Notes under the pieces: model-generated | Database searches by the model: none | Seen by the model: the letters and a program-made list of their open reading frames with translations, nothing else | What the model was told of the DNA's origin: nothing | Shown: in pieces, positions 32,338 to 45,000 of the stretch | How positions within the stretch are numbered: position 1 is the first letter of the stretch | Layout: the number at the start of each line of letters is the position of its first letter | Program-made: the position numbers and the translations under genes | Assembly (NCBI GenBank): GCA_963922205.1 | Contig: CAWUHX010000018.1 | Location: 248,001 to 312,000, forward strand | Length of the DNA stretch: 64,000 nt | Direction: 5' to 3' | Origin: Romanomermis culicivorax | Taxonomy: Eukaryota; Nematoda; Enoplea; Mermithida; Mermithidae

Positions 32338-35300
32338 CTATCCCAATATGCCGAACAAATTTCCGAAGTTGAATTGATTGCCGTCGTAAATTTCGACTCC
32401 CGGAAAAAGTGCAGTCAAAAGGTCTTGACCACTCAAAATATTTTGTAAAAATGTAATACCAGCCTGGCCGCCAACCAATCCTTGGAATAAAGAACTGTTG
32501 GCCAAGAAATTGAAAAAGTTTTGATTTGGGAATAAAGTTGTGGTCGTGCCCTGCGTCGTAGTTGTGGTTGGCACACTCGTAGTCGTGGTCGTCGTGGCTG
32601 CCGCGGTTTGTTCGTTGGGCAAAATGGGATTTTGAGTGGACACTTTTCCCATGATCAAAAGCTGTTGAGTCGCTCCAACGGTCGCCGGAGGACTGGTGGT
32701 CAAAGCCCATTCGTTCAAAATGCAAGGCGGTGCTTCGGAACTTTTGGGGCACCAGGCTTTGATACCGTTTTCCAGCCACATAGGATTGGCGTCCGCACTG
32801 TCGACCTTGAAGCCGGAATCCCGCATACAACTGACATAATTTTGTTTCGTTCTCTGGACCAGCAGTTGCCCATTTTCCATGCAACTGCAAAGCATTGGCT
32901 TCACGGCCGTTTGCCACTTTCGCTTGCATTCCGAGCTAATCGTTGGTTCCTGGCCGCAATTTTCGGCTAACTTGCATATATCGGTGGGATTATTTTGAGC
33001 AGCGAATTTGGGCTGAGAATTTGGCTGAGCGGCTCTTTTCAAGCAGAATGACAAGTAGACTTTGTTGCGAAGTCTGGGGCAAAAATTTGGATTTTTGGCG
33101 GCGACCTGGAGTGAAGAAGCAGCTTGCCTGAAAGTAAGGTATCTTCGAAGTGAAACAGAAATTTTGAAAACAAGATTTCAATGGTCCAAAACGTTGTCCG
33201 AATTTTTTCACCTGGTAATTATATTTTAGAATTACATTCACAAGAAAAATGTGTTTTCACTTTAGTACAATGATTGTCGCCGTGAAATATCTCAAAAAGG
33301 AATGGACGCTCGCTATATACAAATAACGCCTTAAAGTTCTCGCAATCATCTGCCTATTGCATCAACTAACATATTTTGAATGCATCGCTTCCGTTGACGA
33401 CTGCAAGGCTGAATGTGAAAACCACCACTTACAGCCACTCGTTGCCGTCATTCTCATCTTGAGGGAGTTTAAAATTTTTAACCGTATTGCCGACACATCG
33501 CTCAATTTCCACACGCGAATCGGCTCGAGCTTGCTGGAAGCATGCCGTTCTAGCGGACCGCAAGTCTTCGGAGGGGAATGGGTTTGGACAATTTTGGCTG
33601 GAAATTGAAAAACCTACATGGAACAGATTTTTGGACACGGGGCACATAAAAATATGAGGCTGATCTACTAATTGTTATGATGAAAATGATGTTCAACATC
33701 ATTTGCGTACGATCATGATTCATGACTTCAGATGAGGTCATACACCTTTTACTCCCATAAAACCAAAATTTTAATTTTTAAGACGCGATTTCTGAGAGGA
33801 TTCAGCTTAATCGTGATGAGTAAAAATTAACCCTACCTGAAAATCACATATTTGGGTAATTTGATGCGTTAGGAACGAACATGATATTCATTTTGTCTGA
33901 AAATCGAAATTCGCATAGCTACAGTAAGACCAAAGCTGACAATTTTCGATTTCTCCAAATTTTGACATAACTTCTTCCAACTTTTGCAAGTTTAGGTACG
34001 TCAAACATTGTGTTCTGAAAATTTACCCAATATTACGCAAATAAATGGACCATAATTTACTATAGGATTTATCAGTTGAAAGTACGTATTATGTATACAG
34101 TGGTGCTCGAAACATCAGATTTTGAGAACACAAATTGACATTTTTTTCACTAAAATCACCATATCTATCATTAAAGCTCAGAAGCACCAAAAAAAATCCC
34201 TAACCTGCTGACAAAAATTACGGAAATTCATGTACTGCTAGAGGGTCGCACGACTTTGAGTATGAATACCATCTTGTAATTGCATTTTCTGACAATTGCG
34301 ACCTCAATTGTGAGAGAATCGCAGTTTGATAAATTTCAAAAATGAGACATTAGATCAAGTTTTGTATGCTGAACATCGAGGTGAATCTCAAATTGCATAA
34401 TAAATAAAATTCGCGTAGCTACAGTACTCTAAAGGTTTTCTGTCTATTTAGGGGACTTGAGATGTATAGCCTAGACACGACCTAGTATTATGGTTGAACA
34501 TTCATTAGATGCGGAATACAATGCCCTATAACGCAGTTTAAAATTTTGTTCCTATTTTGTATTTTACACTTTTCAAAAAATTTTGAAGTGTTGAAAATGA
34601 GACGAAAAAATGTTTTAAAAGTTGACTTTTTTCCATAAAAAAGACTATATCCACTGCTAAACCTCCAAACGACCGATAACCTAACTGTGCAATGGATGGT
34701 TCATGATGTCCCTAAGTGCCTAGTAAGAATGACAAAAATTCACGTACTGCTTGGATGTTAGATCTACAAAAAATGTTAACTATTATAGTCGATAAAGTTT
34801 GATTTGCAATTCTTCATCAACAAAAATCAGCTTTTTTGAAATTTCATGTTTTTGATTAAAGGATAGTAAAGCTATGGGAATGGACATAAATAGACGAGAA
34901 ATGCATTTCAAGCTTTTGAAGCAAATAGGATTCTAACAAATTACTTCAGGTCATATAGTGTTGGGCATGACCAGAAACTTGCAATCTGTTGCACTGTTAG
35001 AAACTCTTCCTTGGAAAACTCAATTTTGGCACATAAGTCTGGTGATCATTTCAGCATCAAGTTTTTGTTTTATATGAGTTCCTTCATCAATTTTTTTCTG
35101 CAGAAACTGGTTCTGCTTTCTTTGAATGTTTTACATGTTATTTGACTTTTGAGTGCCTATGCCTCTTTTAAAATGCAGAGTATTCGAGTCAACTTTGGAG
35201 TAAGATTGTACTTTTGAGTCCACCAAAAGCCATTGCATATTGGATTGCATTACAAAAACCATTGCACTGCATATCTTTTGAGCTGGCGCATTTATAATAA

Positions 35301-38300
35301 AGCCGTCTGTTACACATTCTCAAGAAGTATTACGAGGAATATACACTACAGGGGCACCAATATTTTAGGATAGGGATGGGCACTCAAAAGTCAAAGAGCA
35401 TGTAAAGCGTTCATGCCATAGCAAAAGAAGTTACTGCCAAGAAAGTTTGATGAAAACCTTTGTCTGAAACAAGAGTTAGACCCTGGAGTGATGTTCAGAC
35501 TGATTCACAAAAAAAGACATTTTCCAAAGACGAACTAACAGTGCAACAAGTTGCAGGTTTCTGGTCGTTGGAAGCAAGTCGCTTTCGTGAAGACCAACCC
35601 GCCTACTACTGTCGTATTGCAGCAAACGATCTATGTGAGGAAGATGAAGCAGAAGCTAGGAAGTATCCCAGCTATGATCCGACTTTAAATATGGGAAGCG
35701 ATTTATTCCAAATCGACTGCTTCAAGTCTGATGATTTGTTTTTTTCTTTATGTCCACTCCTAATGCTAAGATCATCTGATCTGAAACATAAAATTTCCAG
35801 AAAAGTCAACATTTGAGATCAAGAATTGAAAATCAAAATTTGTCAACTAAAATAGTTTGCTATTTTTTGTACATTTAACCACATAGCAGTACGTGAAGTT
35901 TTATCATTTTTCGTCGGCAGCTAGAAGACATCGTGAACTAGCTACTGCATGGGGAATTTTTCAGTTGTTTTGAACTTTAGCAGTAGAAACAGTCATTTCT
36001 GTGTAAACAATCAGCTTTTTAACTATTTTTATCTTCTCGTTTTTAACATTTTAAATCTTGTTAAAAAGTTTCAAATGCAAAACAGGAAAAAAATTTATAC
36101 CACATTATAGAACATTGTATTAAACATCTAATGAATGTTTAACCATAAAGCTAGGTCATGTGTAGGCCAATACATCTTACGTCCTGTAAATAAACAGAAA
36201 AAAGCCAAAAAATGCGAAAATTTCCAACTTTAAGGTACATCAGCTATGCGAATTTTATTTATTATGCAATTTGAGATTCACCTCGATATTCAGCATACAA
36301 AACTTGATCTAATATTTTTGAAATGTATTAAACTGCGATTCTCTCATAATTGATGTCGCAATTATCAGAAAATGCAATTACAAGATGGTATTCATACTCC
36401 AGGTCCTGCGACGCTCTAGCAGTGAATGAATTTACGCGACTTTTTGTCAGCAGGTAGAAGACATCGTAAACTATCTATTGTATAGGGAATTTTTTGGTGC
36501 TTCTGAACTTTAATGGTAGATATGGTGATTTTTGTGAAAAAAGGACAATTTTCGGTCTCAAAATTTGATATTTCGAGCATCACCGTTTTCCAAATACGTA
36601 CTTCACGGTATTGAATCCTACAGCAAATTATAGCCCATTCATTAGCTTAATATTGGGTAAATTTTCAGAACACGATGTTTGATGTACTCAAACTAGCAAA
36701 AGTTGACAGAAGTGTATGTCAAAAATCGAGAAAATTCAGATTCTCAATTTTATGCGAGTTTTGATTTTCAAAGAAAATGAATATCATTTTCCTTCTTAGT
36801 GCATCAAGTTACACGAAATATGTGATTTTCAGGCAGGGTTAATTTTTTACTTATCACAACCCTCTGTATGAGGAGCTGAGTTTTCTTAGACATTGTCTCT
36901 TAAGTCTTTTCATCTGGCTTCCAATTTATCTTGGACAGACATATCTGAATTCGTTGAAGTTTTTTCCCCATTTACACCAATCTCGGATCAATACTCCAAT
37001 CAATCAACTCCTACAAAACCTACACACTGGCCAAATAACGGTACTTTTATCGGAACAGCTTCCGACTATACTGGGGTCTGCACCTGTAACAAGGCATGTA
37101 CAACGCCTAACTGAAAGTTTGCCCCCTTCCCATCCTTTATGTTCAATAACGCACTATGCATACAGTAAGAACTTGATCAAAATCATCTTATATGACGCAA
37201 ATATCGTCCTATAATATAATCTACAATTTTGTAAGCTTATTAATCCACATAATTTATTAAAATTGATTTTCAAAGTCAGTGCTTGAATTTTTTTGTGTAT
37301 CAGTTTTATTTCATTTTAACACAAAGAAGATTGCACTTCTACTCCTATACTTTTTGCTTTTTTGGTTATATCTCACAGCATTGTGAGACAGGAGCAGTTT
37401 TTGAAAGGAATTTGTTTTGATGTCATTGAAGGTGGAGAAGGTGTATATTCGGAAGTTTCTGGGAACAAAGCGCTAGCCAGAATGTTTATTACTGTAATCA
37501 ATTAAAAAAACTTTATTGTCCATTAGCGACATATAGACCGACTGATAATTTTCTCCAATAACCTTATCAAATGAACTTACGTGTCGGTAGCAGTTATATC
37601 TAAATCAAAAATGAACAAGCAAGATGTTGTTTCGTTGACATTGGCCTTTGTTTGTCATAAAAAATTCGTATTTTTCCTATAATATATGTTGTTCACACCA
37701 TCAAAATTCAAGGTCAAATTAGCCTACTTTATTTCTTGTCAATGCATCTGATATTTCAAAGTAAATATACCATAGATTAATTTTTGCGCCTGGTTTCCGT
37801 TGTGACTTTTCCCAAGTTTTACTCTTCAATTAGCCCAAGGAGTAAAAAAAATAGAAAACATTTTTACGCTACATTTTGCTCCATATTTGCTCTTTCTCTA
37901 CTCTGAGAATACTTGGAACTTGATTTCTCAATCCTCTGTGATGCCAAAAAGTTTACCCTCAAATAATGACTCTCCTTTTCCTCCAGATTTATTCCAGCAT
38001 TGTCCTGAAACTGCTATAAATTTATTTATTTCACCTTCTGTGGTTTGGTCCACGCTTTTGCAGATGAAGAACCCGCAGTATATATGGACATCTCCTCTCA
38101 AGTTTTTGTTATATCTGCTACAGTAATTCGCGAAAAAGGTGTCCGCGAATGTAGGTACAGGTTGTTTTTCCTCCTCATGAGCATTTTGCGCTTCACTTGG
38201 AAAAACGGAGTATAGTATTCATTCCCTATTATAAAGTGAACATATTATCAAAAAATTAATTTTTCTAGTTTCAACCCATGCTCGACATAGTTAGCAGCGC

Positions 38301-39222
38301 TTTCGACTGATTTTGTTTTGAAGAAACTTTAAAAAATGTCTGCTGCGGAACATGAAACGTATTCAGTGTATAAGCCATCGTGATATCATGTCTTTCGATT
38401 TCACTCACCAACTTTTAGTGCTCACTTGGTTAATAAACTTTCTTGTATTTATCGGGCAGTAATGTATTAAAGGATTTAGAATGTATAAATGGCTTTCAAT
38501 TCGTGGCCTACTGTTTCCAAAGTGGCTTACTCTCTGAAGCATTTGGTGATTGCTCCTTCGATCGCTCTCCTCTGATCTTCACTCAACTTTTGCAGAGATG
38601 TACCACTTTTCATAGCATCTTTGACGCAACTTCTATAGCTTTCCATTTGCGCGTCGCATCTGCCGTAGTCTTCATCAGTGGCCTTGGCAAAAAACATAGC
38701 AGTCAGTCACAAGTTTAAAAAATCTTGTATTCTCGGTAAAATTGAAAAAAAATTTGAATATAGAAAAAATAATAGCAATTGCGTTCTTTTCCGATCAGAA
38801 TTTCGAAACAACCTCAAACGCTTTCACAGTAGAAGTTTCGGATCTTTTGGAAAAACCGTCAATTATTGTGAGAGGGTTTTTCCTAACTGAAAGCGATTGC
38901 AATAGGAAGTAGCGTGAATAATAAATAAATTTACGTGCATCATCTTGGGATGCAAAGCGCACAGGCTCGCTCAAGTACTTTTTGAATTATATTTGGTATG
39001 AATAGACGGAAGAAGTCAGCAGCAAAAGCGGGCTATATGTCATTTTTCATAAACTCAGTAGGAATTATTTTGAAAAAAATTAAACTTGAAGAACTCGTGG
39101 CATTTTTCTTTTCTTCAACACGAATACTTCTTCAACTTATTGGACTACGCACTCACCACCAGTGTCAAAATTGCAAAAGTAAAATACACCGGAACAAATT
39201 TCCGCGAAAATCGGTGCATCAT
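32338..39222 (-). CDS. Secreted Cys-rich, Thr-rich protein, multi-exon
   Basis: Exons that fit in phase (minus): 39222-39157 encodes a signal peptide (MMHRFSRK then a hydrophobic run) and ends at GTGAGT. 38682-38531 is Cys-containing and ends at GTAAGC. 33597-33433 ends at GTAAGT. 33127-32338 is the last exon, 263 residues to the stop. Possible extra exons lie at 38117-37957 and near 37083-37021; their phases also chain. The mature protein has repeated modules with paired Cys spaced by about 10-25 residues, then a poly-Thr stretch (about TTTTTTSVPTTTTT), likely O-glycosylated, and a Phe/Gly/Leu-rich end. No family recognised; an extracellular or surface role in a nematode is inference. The 5-kb intron holds the 33.8-36.9 kb element. 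Confidence 0.65.
33813..36857. mobile_element. 3-kb long-inverted-repeat element
   Basis: Two diverged inverted arms of over 1 kb: GTGATGAGTAAAAATTAACCC at the left and GTGATAAGTAAAAAATTAAC read from the right end. Matching blocks continue inward, including CTGAAAATCACATATTT, GAATACCATCTTGTAATTGC and GAGGTGAATCTCAAATTGC. The loop (about 35.1-35.85 kb) holds an open frame. I could not find a clear target duplication. It sits in the largest intron of the secreted-protein gene. Confidence 0.7.
35460..35816 (+). other. Open frame in the loop of the inverted-repeat element
   Basis: A 118-codon frame without an ATG at its start; its middle part (VQQVAGFWSLEASRF to RKYPSYDPTLNMGSD) looks protein-like and acidic. 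It is not similar to any transposase I recognise. It may be a captured host exon or a remnant of an element protein. Evidence is weak. Confidence 0.25.
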
Positions 39223-39572
39223 GAAAATTCGGCTGGAAAATGACAGCGGGAAATCTGGGGCCGTAGTAATGTATTTTCATTGAAACTTGTAATCATTATT
39301 TCGAAATAATTTAACTTTGCGGATAAAAACAAAAAATCTCATTTTGGACTGTTTATTAAATAAAAATGTCGTGGTTTTGTTTTTTTTCGGAAAACATTCT
39401 CGACAATTTTCTTATTTTTGTGGGGGCAGCGAACGCATTAATACACCAGAAATCTAGTTTTCCATGCGATTGCCGGCGAACCCGCATTATAGTAAAAAAT
39501 GAAACACAAATGTTTTTATAGGACTGGTCCGTACTAGATTACCATAAAATTAGTTGTAAAGATATTTCCCTA
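39223..39572. other. Upstream of the secreted-protein gene
   Basis: About 350 bp upstream of the signal-peptide exon, probably containing its promoter. No motif could be assigned. Confidence 0.35.
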
Positions 39573-39580
39573 GTCCCTAT

Positions 39581-39986
39581 CATACATGCACATGGGCGGT
39601 GTGAAGGATCTGGACCCACAGCAGGTTTTGATTGACTTATAGCAGATTCTTGCTGATCCCCAGCAGATTCTATTCCCTAGAATTGATCAAGGAGATGATG
39701 AAGCAAAATGAGATGGAAAAGAAGAGAAAAAGGTTGTAAAAATGAAAATGATGCTGTAGTTTAACGGTTTTTCTGAACAAAGCATACACGATTCCAAAGG
39801 ACCAACGTGAAAACTTTTAAAACAACAGGCCAAGCGAATATTTCCACATATTTTATCAATTTAGATATAAAAATTTGCTGGTTGGATTTTATTAAACCTT
39901 TCATTTTTATAATCAAGAAAGAAAACAATTTTACTCCACGCCTGTCCTGGTTGATCCCCTGCAGAATTTTTTGCTGTGCATGTGTG
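39581..39986. mobile_element. hAT-like MITE, copy 2
   Basis: A 406-bp element homologous end to end with the one at 20773-21175. It has ends CATACATGCAC and TGCATGTGTG, CAGCAGATT words and the same A-rich middle (ATGATGCTGTAGTTTA). It is flanked by a different exact 8-bp duplication, GTCCCTAT (39573-39580 and 39987-39994). Two copies with independent duplications show real transposition. Confidence 0.87.
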
Positions 39987-39994
39987 GTCCCTAT

Positions 39995-41544
39995 TGTCGA
40001 AGATACTGAGATTGCAAAAACAGTTACCTCAAAATTATAACTCAAGTCGAAATATTTCGAAAAACCGAATTTTGTTGAATATGCATCATATATTTCAGCT
40101 GCTGTTAGTCATGTTTTTAAAAAATAATACACAACAAATTTACGGGTAAGAGCAAAAGAACAAACATCAACCAACATTTTCTCATACAGAGGCTTCTTCC
40201 AAACAAAACTAGAGGAAGTATCTTTGACTTTTTAACCCTTAGAATACATTATTTGGATGAAATTGCTTTGAGTTGCAATTCACATGATTTACTGTGGTTG
40301 CAATGTTTTTCAAATGACACCCTGGCACATCGTATCCAGTATCCTTGCAATCTTTTGCGATCGTCAAGGCTCATATGTATCTACGCTGTATTGATGAAGT
40401 AATTCGAAACTTATATCGGAGATTGCCATTTTAGACAAATGTGGTCTGAATTTTGGGTAATTTACTGTAGCTCTGAATAAAAAATAATCATTTACCTTAC
40501 ACATCTTGGAAAGCCGCGTATGATTATATTCAATGCACATTTCTTTTTTGAATTCACGTTCTAATCCTGTGATAACAAAGAGTTAATGTCGATCTCGACC
40601 GTAGATAGATGCGTTATTTTGAATCGACCACAATGAATTTACAGTCTGTTTTTCTTGAAATACTTGTAAATAACAGTGGATTTTATAATTTACGATTTTC
40701 CGCTAAATCGTTTGTCACATAGGCTTAAAATTCGTGAGCCGCATATAACCATGATAGTTTTTCGAGTAAAAAATTCGATCGAAAAAGATAAATATATTTT
40801 CTATTTGCAGACATTTCATGAAAGGCTTTATAAATCCGTACTAAAAAGGTCTATCAATTATCCCTTAAGAAACTGTAAGAGTCACGTATACCAAGGCAAT
40901 TTCTTTCGTTCTTATAGAGCGTAGGAAAATTTCGAAACACACAAATAAAGACAAACTTACAGGTGGCCTCAACGATATCACATTCTGATTTTCTGACAAT
41001 AAACGAGAAGAGGTTTTCAGGTTTTAGCTCCAAAATCATCCACTTACAGGTGATTCCTAAGAGCCATGTTCACATGGAAATTTGAATAAGTGTTCTATGC
41101 ATGGCTTTCGTATTTTCGATCATATTATGCAAATTGTAAATAATGCTAAGAATGGATTGCGTAACGTTACTTGACGTTGCTGTGGTCGATCTGTATGATT
41201 TTACAATTCACAGATTCCCCTTGTAGGTGTCGTGTAGTCTTATCAGCTGATAGAAACTGAACGATAGAATTCGGTATGAATTAGTGATATCATTTTTCAT
41301 ATAGTTTGATTCATAAGGACTGTCTCATTTTTAGTGTGAAAAATACTTGATGGATTTTTCTCAAATTATAACACAATATTGACCTTGATATGATATCACA
41401 CATGTAATTTTCGCTTATCTTGAAGATGACCTTCGTTTTATTATCTGCGCTTTGAATTTATTTTCATAATAATAAGGATGATAATAATAATAATAGAAAA
41501 CAACAAAAACAGAAAAAATCAGAATCATAACTGATCAAGCTTTT
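39995..41544. other. Intergenic, no certain gene
   Basis: Sequence between the MITE and the 3' end of the collagen gene. A minus-strand frame at 41039-40970 ends at a good donor (GTAAGT near 40962) but has no partner exon that I could find. TTTATT at 41457-41462 gives AATAAA on the minus strand for the collagen mRNA. Confidence 0.4.
41457..41462 (-). terminator. Poly(A) signal AATAAA
   Basis: Reverse complement of TTTATT, 83 nt past the collagen stop codon on the minus strand. Confidence 0.55.
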
Positions 41545-44406
41545 TCAGGCTTTCTTTCTTTTGGAGAGCGATAATCGCTTGGGGCAAGCGCAATATTGGG
41601 CGTCTGGACCAGGTATGCCATTCTTGCCTGGTTTACCTATGGTACCTTTGGAGCCAGGGATTCCTAAAAAAATAGTTAGATTGGTCTAGAAAGAAATCAC
41701 AAACACCTACGTGTACATGGGTTGAAAAATAGTTTACCCAAAATAATTTCAATTATAAGAATTGCAAAGTTTTATTTTCTGTTTTGTTCGTTTTATTTAT
41801 CTTTTATTCTTATAATTTTTTAAATGACTGAAAACTTCATCGGATTTAGACATTGCAATCGGCATGAGCATTGCTTCCCTTAATCTGCAATGAATAGTTG
41901 TCTCGTGTATGCAATTATTTATATATTTTTTCATAATTACTCTCAATTCTTTGTAGCAAACATGACTTACGAAAATCCTCATTAACTGTAGAATCTGTAG
42001 ATTAAGTTTTGTTCTGTGGTCAGACAATAATACTCACCCGCTTCTCCGTTCTTGCCCGGTGGTCCCTGAAGTCCTGGCAGACCTGAGAAAAATGAAAAAT
42101 ATAATGATCGTTGTGCATCAATCATTCATAGGACAGTATACCTGATTTTCCCGGTTTACCATAACTGCCGGCGAAACCTGGATGGCCGATTAAACCATTT
42201 TGACCTCTGGGACCGGGCTTGCCGGGCGAAAATTTGACGCCTTCCCGTCCTGGTTCTCCCTTGTCGCCAACGTTGCCCGGATTTCCTGGCGGCCCGACGT
42301 CGCCCGGTTCCCCCCTCGGTCCAGAACGGCCTTCATCGCTGGTCGATCCCACCTGACCGGGCAGCCCTTTCGGTCCCTTTAAAAAGCACAAATATATGGG
42401 GTTCCATCCTGGAGAAAAATTTTCTTACTCGCAATCCAAGAGGTCCCGATGGGCCCGGACTACCCTGTTTCCCGAATGGACATGGCACGCATTTTCCATC
42501 GGCGGACAACGGAACTGGGGGATAGTTGCCTGGTAACCCGTCGGCTCCTCTCACGCCCTGAAATTCAGGAATGAGCTTCATGGCTTGTTGTGAATAGGGA
42601 TCATGAGACACTTACATCTTCACCCGGAACACCATTCACGCCTCGTTCGCCAGGCGGTCCTTTTGTTCCTGGAGGGCACAGATTCTCAGCGTTGCACTCT
42701 GTAACACAATAATTTGTTCTCGCCAGATATGACGATTGATGTGAGGAATGAGAAATATTTCCTGTTGAATGCAATCCAAATTTTAAGGTTGAAACATCTT
42801 GCCAATTATACTTCTCATAATATCATTTTACTCTAACACTGTGGCTTTTAAACTATAAAGGTTAATAGTGACAAAAATGACTATTACAGGCAAGATGACA
42901 GAAGAATAAAATATCATGAGTAAGATAATTCCACCATTTTCGTGATTAACTCCGTGAAAAATGAATTTGCAGAATAACTGACATAGGTTTTTAGATGACT
43001 TGGCTTAATCTTGAAACATTTTGTCCAATTACACCACAGATGTTTATTTTTGCCGGAAGTTTGATCGACTTGGATCTACTCCCGCTTCAGCAACATAACT
43101 GTGTAGGGTTCAGATCATGGTGTATATTTATTTCGAGGATGCCTCGACAACGCGTTTTTTAAACTGTTTGCACTGCGTGTATTCAAACCACTTCATGATT
43201 TATTCTTTGTGATTGGTGACGATTACATTCAGCATTTTGATTAAAACATTCGACGATGAGCTTATAGAAAATATTAATCGAAAACCTGACTTAGATTTAA
43301 TATTACCAAGTCTGTAATAGCTTTTGGCAGCATAAGCTTCCTGGTCGAGTATTAATTTTGGAATATGTTCGTTGAGTATTTTGGAAATTGAAAATTGAAA
43401 TTTGCTTGCACGTACTCTTTTCCTGTTGAGCCAATCAGCTGATAATCAGTTTAAATTCCGCTGGAGTTCAAAAGTTCTTAGACAAGAAAACCTATATTGC
43501 TGCGACGTCTTTACTTCTGAACCACTTAGGAGACAGTCTGATTCTTTAACAATCCTATCCCCTATTAATAAACACAATTGACTGGAGGTAACTACGGTGT
43601 AGTTTTCCAAGAATGATTTTTTTCATTCAAAGGAGCCTCATTTTTTCATTTTACGGGCAAAATTGTTGAGGATCTACAAGATTATTCAACCTACAAAAAA
43701 AACTTATTCGATGAAATCGTGGATCTCGTGTCATTGCTGAGATAACATTATTATCCTTACTTCCAAAGAACGGGAATGTACAAATCAACTAATTTGATTC
43801 AGATGAAAAGCAAACTCAAGTACTGGAAAATGTTTTGGGATAATGGGATTCGCAATTTTCGTTGTTTTTTCGATTTTCTTGCTCATTCTTACAAGCAAGA
43901 AATTCACATAAAATTCTACATATGTTTACAACTCGTTCTGTGGAGTATGGTCACAAAATACCAAGCGAAGCAAGTTTGGTATAACATGGTGAATCTCATT
44001 CTAAAGCAACAGGTCAATTGGTTAAATTCAGTTACAACTTTTAGTTTATAGAATCATACTACATTATCCATTTTTCAACAAATTATGGAAGTCTTACGAC
44101 AGTAGCCGTCGCCCATGACCACTTGTCGCGGCGATCGGCCTGCCGCATGTCCACCAAAAAGGCGCCTAGAGGCCAACATCTCTCTCCAAGCGTCGCTGGC
44201 TAGTACCTTAAATGAGAGTTGATGATTTTTCTTCTGGGGCATCCTGTACCATCACTGCATACATTGAATTCTTGAACATCCTGATCAATTTCTTCGTTGG
44301 CCAACGAAACGGCGTTGTATATGATCGGTAGGGAGATGATGCAAGCTATTACTGTGGCTATACTAATGACCACGGAAGTAAAAGCGGCGAATTTTGCAGT
44401 AGTCAT
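41545..44406 (-). CDS. Nematode cuticle collagen, 7 exons
   Basis: Exons (minus): 44406-44263, 44206-44098, 42698-42616, 42557-42429, 42376-42142, 42082-42038, 41663-41545. All are GT-AG, in phase, for 287 residues. The N-terminal cuticle-collagen domain has a membrane-like helix (about residues 8-32) and then a conserved VLASDAWREML segment and basic sites (ASRRL, RSPRQ) where subtilisin-type processing is usual. A Cys cluster (CQCNAENLC) precedes the Gly-X-Y region. Gly-X-Y is interrupted by an insert with two Cys (KCVPCPFGK), and the C-terminus has AQYCACP and a basic tail. The protein is secreted and cross-linked into the cuticle. Seven exons is many for a collagen of this size. Confidence 0.93.
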
Positions 44407-44589
44407 TTTTTAAACTATCGAAAAAAGTGGGCACAGAGTGCTCGTAATGTACGGCGCAATCTAAAACGAATAAAAACCGCAAAATGACGCTATTTTATCT
44501 TTTATGCCTCAAAAATTATTACCTCTCCAAAAAAGGTTTTTTTAGAGTCCATGCAGCGAAAAATGTATGCTGCACGGCTGATAAGAATG

Positions 44590-45000
44590 TTATTTCATGG
44601 TTCTGACGGTTCTTTTTCCGTTAGTCGTGTTATGACTTCCATATATACAGGTAGAGACTGTAAGTTTTTTACGGTGTTCGAACTTGCGTGTGTAGAAAAA
44701 TTTTCCTTTGGAGCGTGACGTCTTATCAGTTACGAAATGCGATGGGTTGTGCTCCTGTCTGAAAAATCCAATTTTTCGGTGATATTTCATTTTCAACAGT
44801 CTGGAACCGCTCATTTTATGAAAATGCCTTCCGATGTAATTTGTAAAAGTTTCGATTGCTGGGAAAACGGTGTTAGCGACGGAAAAGTTTGAAGATGCTA
44901 CTACATAACTCAATTTATTTGAGTTGGCGGTATTTATCTTTCCCACAGCTAAATGATGATTCGGCGTTTCGATTGTCTTATTTTTCAAATATACATGCAT
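44590..45000 (-). CDS. Unknown basic protein, 136 residues
   Basis: An uninterrupted ATG-to-TAA frame of 136 codons, long for AT-rich non-coding DNA, on the same strand as and 184 bp upstream of the collagen. It is rich in Lys, Arg, His and Asn, with no signal peptide, membrane helix or known motif. It has no obvious splice sites. It could be a single-exon gene, a non-coding 5' exon region of the collagen transcript, or chance. Confidence 0.35.
   Translation of the reverse strand: MHVYLKNKTIETPNHHLAVGKINTANSNKLSYVVASSNFSVANTVFPAIETFTNYIGRHFHKMSGSRLLKMKYHRKIGFFRQEHNPSHFVTDKTSRSKGKFFYTRKFEHRKKLTVSTCIYGSHNTTNGKRTVRTMK

Noticed and set aside
33550..33741. Hydrophobic MMLNIIFIIT frame as the signal-peptide exon of the secreted protein
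   Set aside because: None of its possible donors has the phase needed by the exon at 33597; the signal exon at 39222 and its following exon do fit.
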